Assembly: GCA_963971405.1 (NCBI GenBank) | Contig: OZ020488.1 | Location: 27,175,089 to 27,239,088, forward strand | Direction of reading: 5' to 3' | DNA from: Psococerastis gibbosa | Lineage: Eukaryota > Arthropoda > Insecta > Psocodea > Psocidae | Length of the DNA stretch: 64,000 bases | In this document: positions 55,960 to 62,671 of the stretch, piece after piece | Layout: each line of letters begins with the position of its first letter | How positions within the stretch are numbered: position 1 is the first letter of the stretch | Position numbers and translations under genes: made by a program | Notes under the pieces: generated by a model | Seen by the model: the letters and a program-made list of their open reading frames with translations, nothing else | Databases searched by the model: none | Told to the model about the DNA's origin: nothing

Positions 55960-57165
55960 ATGGACGGAACGGCAAGTCTTAATCTTAATTGTTTGAGAAA
56001 AAAAAGAGGGGCCTTACGAATGCTGATAACCAAAGCAATTCGGGACGCAGATTTAGCCTATGACGATGAGAAATGGGAAGAGTTTCGAATAAAAACCTAC
56101 ACAATTGCGATGAGAGGCAAAGAACTAGTTAAATTAGATGAGAATATTGTGAATTTGCTTGTTTCTGATGAGTTAGCGACGGAAGACGATATATGTAGCG
56201 AGAATGGAAGTGCCAATGATTGCCGAGAGAAGATAACGAGTTGTTGCTCAAGGGAAGTTAACCTTACTGGATTGTGTAAGGTTAATCTAAGTGCGCAATT
56301 AAGCGACGGGAAATGCAATCTAAAATTGCCCAAAATAGAACTAATAAAATTCGATGAGAAATTGATTTTGATGAAAAAGCGGGCCTCTTTATTTTGCACA
56401 GAACTTAATCACAAAGCCAACGATTGTGTGGCCCAAGTGTCTTGCAGGGGATGTTCTGGAAGACATGGGACCATTATGTGCTCTGGACAAGGGCGGCAGA
56501 CAGATGATGATGGTATTTATCTTGATGAGGATAATGATGATGATATTGATCATGATGATGATCTCGATGACGATGATGATATTGATCTCGATGACGATGA
56601 TATTGATCTCGATGACGATGATATTGATCTCAATGACGAAGATATTGATCTTGATGACGATGATGATGACCTTGATAAGGATGATGATGATATTGATCTT
56701 GATGACGACGATGATGACCTTGATAAGGATGATGATGATATTGATCTTGATGACGACGATGGTGACCTTGATAAGGATGATGATAATGATCTTGATGACG
56801 ACGGTGATGATAATGATCTTGATGACTACGATGATGACCTTGATGATATTGATTTTGATGACGACGATGATGGCCTTGATGATGATGAGGATGAGAAGAA
56901 GACAGAAAACATACCACAACCGGAGGATGAATCTACTCAGAAGGAAGAAGTTATGCCTGACCCCCGTACCCCAGTGACCAGCCGAGGACGCGTGTTTTGC
57001 CTGCTGGCCGACTACGTTATAGCGGAAAGAAGATACCTTCTTTGGTGGGAGGATGTCGTGGCGCTACTGGGTTTTGTATACGTTCGAAAAAAGAAAACAA
57101 TTGAAGTCAACCTGAATGTTTTGAAATTATCGCTTACGTTTCGTTTTAATAAAGAAAAATTGTGA
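55960..57165 (+). CDS. Gag-derived ORF with zinc-knuckle remnant and Asp-rich domain, 401 aa
   Basis: Starts at the first ATG after the primer site. Residues 1-70 resemble the N-terminus of BEL/Pao gag (LRKKRGALRMLITKAIRDAD, EKWEEF). Residues 122-132 hold LKLPKIELIKF, the conserved motif that normally precedes a long gag core; here the sequence jumps at once to C-x4-H-x4-C...C-x2-C-x3-H-x4-C (C146, H151, C156, C162, C165, H169, C174). That is a BEL/Pao zinc-knuckle region lacking its first Cys, so the intervening gag core appears deleted. Residues about 182-312 are an Asp-rich repeat (IDLDDDD, DDDLDKDDDD) encoded by GAT/GAC triplets. The C-terminal 36 or so residues and the stop come from the 3' LTR. 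The frame is fully open. Any function of the acidic domain is unknown. Confidence 0.85.
   Translation: MDGTASLNLNCLRKKRGALRMLITKAIRDADLAYDDEKWEEFRIKTYTIAMRGKELVKLDENIVNLLVSDELATEDDICSENGSANDCREKITSCCSREVNLTGLCKVNLSAQLSDGKCNLKLPKIELIKFDEKLILMKKRASLFCTELNHKANDCVAQVSCRGCSGRHGTIMCSGQGRQTDDDGIYLDEDNDDDIDHDDDLDDDDDIDLDDDDIDLDDDDIDLNDEDIDLDDDDDDLDKDDDDIDLDDDDDDLDKDDDDIDLDDDDGDLDKDDDNDLDDDGDDNDLDDYDDDLDDIDFDDDDDGLDDDEDEKKTENIPQPEDESTQKEEVMPDPRTPVTSRGRVFCLLADYVIAERRYLLWWEDVVALLGFVYVRKKKTIEVNLNVLKLSLTFRFNKEKL
56510..56893 (+). repeat. GAT/GAC trinucleotide-rich coding tandem repeat
   Basis: About 380 bp of units built on GATGATGAT, CTTGATGACGACGATGATGA and CTTGATAAGGATGATGATGA. It includes near-identical 45-bp units (about 56652-56750). 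It keeps the reading frame throughout and encodes the Asp-rich domain. Opposite-strand and shifted frames are open only because of this repeat. Confidence 0.92.
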
Positions 57166-57195
57166 GCCTTGAATAATTATTTATAGTTTTTAACA
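57054..57195 (+). repeat. 3' LTR of the BEL/Pao-like element
   Basis: 142 bp, 141 identical positions with the 5' LTR. It supplies the last codons and stop of the internal ORF. Confidence 0.93.
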
Positions 57196-57200
57196 GGTAT

Positions 57201-58245
57201 GCATCGATCCTAAACTAGAATTATTGCGTTTAAAAATGGATTAATTGTAAGAGTGGGCCGAAAAACAAACACAGATTCTAAGCGTAATTCTTTGTTCTGT
57301 ATGAAACCTGGTTAAACAGCAACAGCTAACATACAGTACAGTATTTGTTAAGCAATAATCCTTGACATTTCCTTACCCTCATTTCTTCAATATTTTGCTG
57401 CGAGTAGGGTAGCTGCTGGTTTTACATGAAGTCATTTTATTTACTATACGTATTCACCCACCCCTCTGCCATTCGAGTTTAATCATAGGGAAAATTTCAC
57501 CAAACATTTGTTTGCAATATTGAATAAATATGTACAAGGGGGTTTTCCACGACAGCGAGTGATTCAATTTCAGTGAAAAACTGTGCCGTTTGGAGTGTTA
57601 GGAAAAGGGAAATAAATGCGAGAGTCAGTTTTCATTTATATCAGGACAAAGGGAGGGTTTGACTCTGCAAACTAAATAAAAATTGCTCCACAGTCTTAGT
57701 AGATTTATGAGAATAGAACAAACAATACATAGCTGCCAGTTTTGGTCTTTTCACAATACAATTATTACTGCTCTTAACGTAACAACACATGGAATATTTT
57801 CCTGTTGAAGGAGACTATCAACAGGCATAGCCTCAACGGAAAATAACAACTTACCCGGGGCCTACCATGCCGTTTAGTAATAACTTGTTCTGGTACGTCC
57901 TGTAGGAAATTTTAACCCTCAGGCATTTTCATGAAAAAGCTACGGTACCAAAAATTCAAAATACCCTATTATATATCTGCGACTTAAATGAGCCAAATAT
58001 TTCAAATCTTGCTTAGGGAACCTATTTCCTACGGGACGTACACTCTTAAAAATGAAAACCATACAGTGTTATAATGCAAAGCGATATTTTAATATTTCTC
58101 TGTTTAAATTTTTAATACCCGATTAAGTTATCACTAAACGGTATGGTAGGCATACTGCCGCTCGAGTTTAATTATTCATAATTCATACCCCAATATATTG
58201 CATACCCTACCACTATTACTGTTGTTGCTGTTGTTGTTTCTAACG
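57201..58245. other. Intergenic, no gene recognised
   Basis: AT-rich, no supported gene or element ends. CCTACCATGCCGTTTAGTAA at about 57861 and its near complement at about 58133 (TCACTAAACGGTATGGTAGG) suggest a possible unresolved inverted element of about 290 bp, with CGTCC..AGGAAA and TTTCCTACGGGACG nearer the centre. Confidence 0.4.
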
Positions 58246-58251
58246 CCTGCT

Positions 58252-58556
58252 TTCAGCATTTTTGCTTTAAGCAACCCTGTCAGCCTGGCGGGGGGAGTGA
58301 GTCTGTTTGTTAACTTGAGGCACCCTATGGGCAGACTCTTTCACCTCGAGGAACGGGGAGTTTGACTGACAGGGTGGACCTCCTGATTATAGTGGATTCC
58401 GAACCACTTGGGGAACATGGTAAAGTCACACGATTAAATCGGAGGTGGCCAGGACGCGACACTCACGTAGACTGCCTAAGCGAGATATCATGTTCCCCTG
58501 CCAACGCTGTGCACACTACCAAGTTTGCCGCAGTTTGAAACATGCTCTGCTCTAAT
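58252..58556 (-). repeat. Dispersed repeat R3, copy 2
   Basis: Reverse complement of 38388-38680: CTGTCAGCCTGGCGGGGGGA, GTGAGTCTGTTTGTTAACTT, CTGACAGGGTGGACCTCCTG, GGAGGTGGCCAGGACGCGAC, AACGCTGTGCACACTACCAA, GTTTGCCGCAGTTT. Confidence 0.8.
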
Positions 58557-58559
58557 GGA

Positions 58560-59640
58560 CTCAACATATTATTATCTGATCTGCCCGTTCTTGACTATGC
58601 ATTCGTCGATTCGGTAATTGAATTCAAAATGGCTTTATTGAAAACAGAAACAAAAGGCGAACAATAAGACAATAAAGTGTTGTTTCCATGCTAACCCTAG
58701 AAAACAGAAATATTGTATTATTGATAAATGATTAAAATGCTTAAAGTGATTAGGGAAAGTAGAGGCACAGAATAGGAATATGTGGAAACGCTGCTGTCGT
58801 GCAGCCGACCCTCCATGAGGATAAGGCGCGGTAAAAGTAAAAGTAGAGAGGCAATCAAAATTTAACCCTAAATATAAAGTAGGTAGGTATATAAATCCGA
58901 AATATAAGTAAGCAGGTCTAGCAAAAAAAAAAATCATAGAACAATAATATCTCAATATATGATATTCTTAGATTATATAAAACGACCACTCAAAAAGCAA
59001 AAGCAGCAAGTCAATAAGGAGAATCAAGAAGTTTGTTTGAAATTCATGAAGCAATGTTCCTTAAACATGTTGAAAGAGAATGGGGGAAGGCAAAGGTGAA
59101 ATTGAGGAATGTAAAGCATTCTCTAACAAATTCTGTCTGAGAATGGATGCTTCCTAGGAAAGCCTTTCTATTTTTCATTCATTTCGTTTGTTTTTATATC
59201 GCATTTTCCCCTCTTGTCTCGATTTCAATGCCTGTCCAAATGAAATGATGCAAAACTGCAATCATATCTGTTGCTTTTGTACATGTACGAGTGTACAAAG
59301 GCGAGTGAACTGGAAAACTAGCTCATTATACGTTGTTGCTTTCAGGCTTGACGCCAATACGACTATTTGCAGACTTTTATTTTGTTAACGTAAACTAGTT
59401 TCTGTAGATGTAATGAAGAGCTACGATGTTTACTATTTAATATGTATTATAGGTAGACCGTTATGTACCATATTACAATATGTTTATTATTTTTCCTTTT
59501 TTTTTAAATGTCAAAATATGATATGTAACATTTTTAGCAATATCCGGCCCACTTATACAATAATGTTATTTTTATACAGTTCTATTCGAGTATATTTTGT
59601 CTAATACAGTATCGCGCACTTAGGCCAGTAATGTACAGAG
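58560..59640. other. Intergenic, no gene recognised
   Basis: Frames at 58635-58955 (-), 59188-59388 (+) and 59413-59604 (+) are aromatic- and T-rich and match nothing I know. Confidence 0.3.
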
Positions 59641-59657
59641 AAATGTTAAATTTAAAT

Positions 59658-59728
59658 GGCTAGTGATCCAGCGGTCAAGACGACGCCCTGGTTAGGTGTA
59701 GATCGTGGGTTCAAATCCCGGTAAGTTC
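59658..59728 (+). tRNA. tRNA-like sequence (pseudo-tRNA or SINE head)
   Basis: The B box GGGTTCAAATCCC (59708-59720) gives a T loop TTCAAAT. A plausible 5-bp anticodon stem ACGCC/GGTGT encloses the 7-base loop CTGGTTA, in which T is at position 33 and the anticodon would be GGT (Thr). A 5-base variable region follows. The D stem and acceptor stem do not pair convincingly, and the T stem has a mismatch, so this is not a confident functional tRNA. Confidence 0.35.
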
Positions 59729-59729
59729 A

Positions 59730-60935
59730 TTTTATTCTAAATCCTCTCGGTTTACACATATATCGCAAGGAGGAATTAATTATCTAAGTAACATTGTTAT
59801 GTCATTTTATTTGGGAATGACCGTTTACCTATATAAATACGATAAGTAATTCAAACTTAACTCACATTCTTCTGAAAAGAGTAAACTTTTTATCACTGAG
59901 AGAGATTAAATAACTGCCCCCAAAACGAAAACAAAGCGATCCCACGTCAATAAAAATTCCACATCACGTTCAACCAAGTAAGCAAGTCACGAATTAAAAC
60001 ACCACAGACAACCAAAATGAAACTTGAAATAAAATAGAAGGGGTAAAAAAAACTTCCTTTGTAACTCCCCCTAAAGGGAGCAGATAAATAAATTCACAGA
60101 GATCCAGTGAGTCGCAAGCTGGGGATATATATGAGGAAGGGATCATATAAAAACTGTGAGAGGAAAACCACTGTGCGCCTATCCCCTCTCCCCTTTATAA
60201 GAATTGTAGCCCACATAGGACTCACACATGCAAGCAACAATATCTATACAATGAAATATTTGGAAACAAAGGTTCTTCCACTTCTTCAGCTGTAAAGTAT
60301 TTTTTAAGCAGATTTTATGTAGAGGGAATGAGATGGTGTGAAAGAATGGTTTCTTTTTGTGGAGAAACGGTACGGAAATTATTGTTCACAGATAAGTTAT
60401 AATAAATGTTGTATTGTAAAACGATAAATTTAACTTTGAAAAATAGATGTATGTATTTTTATGTATCAGTTCGCATACAGGGCATTACAAAATACAATAT
60501 TCTACGTCGATAAATCCCTATATAGATTATAATATACTCTGGATATTTTTGTACACCATGTAACTCACCGTATGCTATGCACCAGCAGGCGATTTGAGGT
60601 ACACAACAATATGTTTTTTAGCTGACTGGAACTTACCTGTAAGGAACAATAGAGCCATATTATAAGCGTTCATAAAAATAAGATAATCGTCAGATAACTA
60701 AGCAAACAGCCACATTGACATAGCTTTAGGAAACATAGTGTTTCTTGTTGGACATAAACTAATTCTGCTATGTCTAATGGTCTCAATCTACGTTTACATG
60801 TTGAAGATTGCCTAATCTAGTCAGAAAGCACAACTATTGATGTGGCTTAGTAAATTGTGGGGGTTTCGCTATGGTAAGGTAGGTATATCCGGACCATTGC
60901 GAAGTAAAATAGGACTTAGTTCAGCTGCCTGGGCT
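59730..60935. other. Intergenic, no gene recognised
   Basis: No supported feature; short frame at 60107-60295 (+) matches nothing I know. Confidence 0.35.
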
Positions 60936-60937
60936 TA

Positions 60938-61072
60938 GGCGCTTATTCCAGCGACGTCAATAGTTCACTATTGAATTGACGTGTTAGCAGACATTAAAGA
61001 CAGTGTAAAAATGTCTGCTACCACGTCAATATCAGCAATATTTTGACTATTGACGTCGGTGGAATAAGTGCC
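60938..61072. mobile_element. Foldback MITE, GGCGCTTATTCC family member
   Basis: GGCGCTTATTCCAGCGACGT, CAATAGT.., is mirrored at the right by ACTATTGACGTCGGTGGAAT, AAGTGCC. The middle carries TTGACGTGTTAGCAGACATT and ATGTCTGCTACCACGTCAAT. Flanks TTA left, TAA right. 135 bp. Confidence 0.85.
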
Positions 61073-61444
61073 TAAGAAAAGTGTAACCTGAAAAAGGTCG
61101 ACCTCTAGCAACATCTTACACCGTCATGAAGGAGCATTAAGGTCTTGGGGAACTTGTAGCAGCAATCCTCAGGGGGGGGGGGAGCACAATCGGCGCCAAG
61201 GCTTAAGCGTGTTGTGCCGACAATTGTTCTCAATTGCATAATAATGATTCACTCTGGACAGCTAGGTCTAAAGGGAATATACGTGTGTACCTATAGCCTG
61301 CTGCCAGCACTTTTATTTTGTATCATTATTAGCAAATCAGAGCGCCAGTTACATGTCTTTTAGACTACTGATCCCTGAAGTGATAAAACACTTGTAACAG
61401 TAACTTAGAGGGCGATTCTGAGGCAAATCCCACCTGAAGATTGA

Positions 61445-61469
61445 GAAGAAGAAGAAGAGAGAGAGAGAG
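61445..61469. repeat. GAA/GA purine microsatellite
   Basis: AGAAGAAGAAGAAGAGAGAGAG-type run. Confidence 0.85.
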
Positions 61470-61488
61470 CAGCTGCAAATTGTCAATA

Positions 61489-61607
61489 GGCGGGGTTTCC
61501 ATATACGTCAATGGTCAATGAGAAATATGGTTTTGACGTGGTAGCTGTCTGCTAAAACGTCAATTTCACATTTCTCATTGACCATTGACGTATGTGGAAA
61601 CCCAGCC
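61489..61607. mobile_element. Foldback MITE, GGCGGGGTTTCCATATACG family member
   Basis: GGCGGGGTTTCCATATACGT, CAATGGTCAATGAGAAATAT is mirrored at the right (TTTCTCATTGACCATTGACG, TATGTGGAAACCCAGCC). Middle: TTGACGTGGTAGCTGTCTGC. It lies about 200 bp upstream of the LINE ORF1 start. Confidence 0.85.
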
Positions 61608-61810
61608 TTAGGGTAAGTGCATAATTTATATTACAAAAAAATATTGTATATATTAATTGTAATTAAGTTCATTAATTAGTTCAGCCGCCCAGGTCAAATT
61701 GACCATAACAAGTGCATACCCGAAAATGTACCCCAAAATAAGAAAGTAAACAACCGAGCTCATTTATTACCAGCATATACCTGCCAAAAATTCCGTCACA
61801 TCTGTCAAAC

Positions 61811-62671
61811 ATGGCCAATGTGATGGCCCTAGAAAACCTGGAGGAAGAATGCCAGCGCCTAAGACTGGAAAATTCTGTTTTAAAGCATAGAATAGAGCAG
61901 TTGACATCCGGCACGGCTCCCTTCCGCGTACCAAGGAAGCGCAGTGTTAAAGATGCAGCGACATCCACTGACCCCCAGGTGAAGACACCCTCTCAGGGAA
62001 AAAATACTTCACAGCCAGTCACCAGTAGCAAGCCAGTCACCAGCCGCAAACCAGCCTCACAACCAGTCACCAGCCACAAGCCAACTTCACAACCAGCCAT
62101 CAGTCCACTGTGTACCACGACAAGGCAAAAGCCCCCAAGCAAACCAAGCAAGCCACTGCCTGACGATGCTGAAATTCTTATAATAGGAAGCTCCCTCCTT
62201 AGGCACACTGATAGGTTTATAAGTCTGAGACAGGCATATGTTGCCGTTAGGCCAGGTGCCACCATACTGTCAATTAAATCTGAAATTGAGTGTCAACCTA
62301 TCAACAACAAAGTTCGCCTAATTATACTTCATGTCGGTGGAAATAACTTAAAACATGAGACGGGTGACCACGTGGTCGGTGACCTATGGGAACTTGTTGA
62401 AATGGCAAAGACCAAATACCCTAAGGCTAACATTGTTGTTGATGGGATTATTATTAGGAAGGGTCTTAGCAGTCACTACGTAAACAGAGTGAATGAAAGT
62501 ATAAGGTGGATGACCCAGTGTCATAATGTTTCCTTTGCTGACCCAAATATTGTTATTGATGAGAGCCATCTAGGTAACGACGGTGTTCACTTAAACCCCG
62601 ATGGCATTAGAAAATTTGCTGCGTTTTTAAAAAACTCATTAAGCCTACTGCGCAACAAATCTTGGGACTAG
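61811..62671 (+). CDS. LINE ORF1 protein: coiled coil + SGNH hydrolase-like domain, 286 aa
   Basis: The start codon has a good context (AAACATGG). Residues 6-33 form a leucine-zipper-like coiled coil (LENLEEECQRLRLENSVLKH), probably for ORF1p multimerisation. Residues 40-118 are a basic Pro/Ser/Thr-rich linker with a repeated SQPVTS.KP unit. Residues 120-280 fit the SGNH/GDSL hydrolase fold: block I IIGSSL (Ser128), block II RPGAT (147-151), block III HVGGNN (174-179), and block V DGVHLN (Asp257, His260). All catalytic-type positions are kept. In CR1/L2-type LINEs this esterase-like ORF1p binds RNA and is thought to act in membrane or RNP association. The stop is TAG at 62669-62671, overlapping ORF2. 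Confidence 0.9.
   Translation: MANVMALENLEEECQRLRLENSVLKHRIEQLTSGTAPFRVPRKRSVKDAATSTDPQVKTPSQGKNTSQPVTSSKPVTSRKPASQPVTSHKPTSQPAISPLCTTTRQKPPSKPSKPLPDDAEILIIGSSLLRHTDRFISLRQAYVAVRPGATILSIKSEIECQPINNKVRLIILHVGGNNLKHETGDHVVGDLWELVEMAKTKYPKANIVVDGIIIRKGLSSHYVNRVNESIRWMTQCHNVSFADPNIVIDESHLGNDGVHLNPDGIRKFAAFLKNSLSLLRNKSWD

Larger units (their letters stand above)
55792..57195 (+). mobile_element. Deleted BEL/Pao-like LTR retrotransposon, 1404 bp
   Basis: Two direct 142-bp LTRs bound the element, starting TGTCGTGG and ending TTTTTAACA (TG...CA), with a single A/G difference. Flanks GATAT (55787-55791) and GGTAT (57196-57200) form a 5-bp target duplication with one mismatch. A primer-binding site begins two bases after the 5' LTR, and a purine-rich GGTGGGAGGA abuts the 3' LTR. 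Each LTR carries AATAAA. One ORF fills the interior. Protease, RT, RNase H and integrase are absent, so it would need enzymes in trans. LTR similarity suggests a recent insertion. Confidence 0.93.

Noticed and set aside
56389-56977. Long open frames on the minus strand (176 aa) and in a shifted plus frame (183 aa) over the GAT repeat
   Set aside because: They exist only because the trinucleotide repeat is free of stops in several frames; the gag-derived frame is the one with recognisable motifs and a correct start after the primer site.
55960-57165. Acidic biomineralisation-type host protein
   Set aside because: LTRs, primer site, PPT, TSD and gag motifs show it is a retroelement ORF; the Asp-rich part is a microsatellite-type expansion.
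61681-62569. Minus-strand frames opposite LINE ORF1
   Set aside because: Antisense shadows of ORF1.
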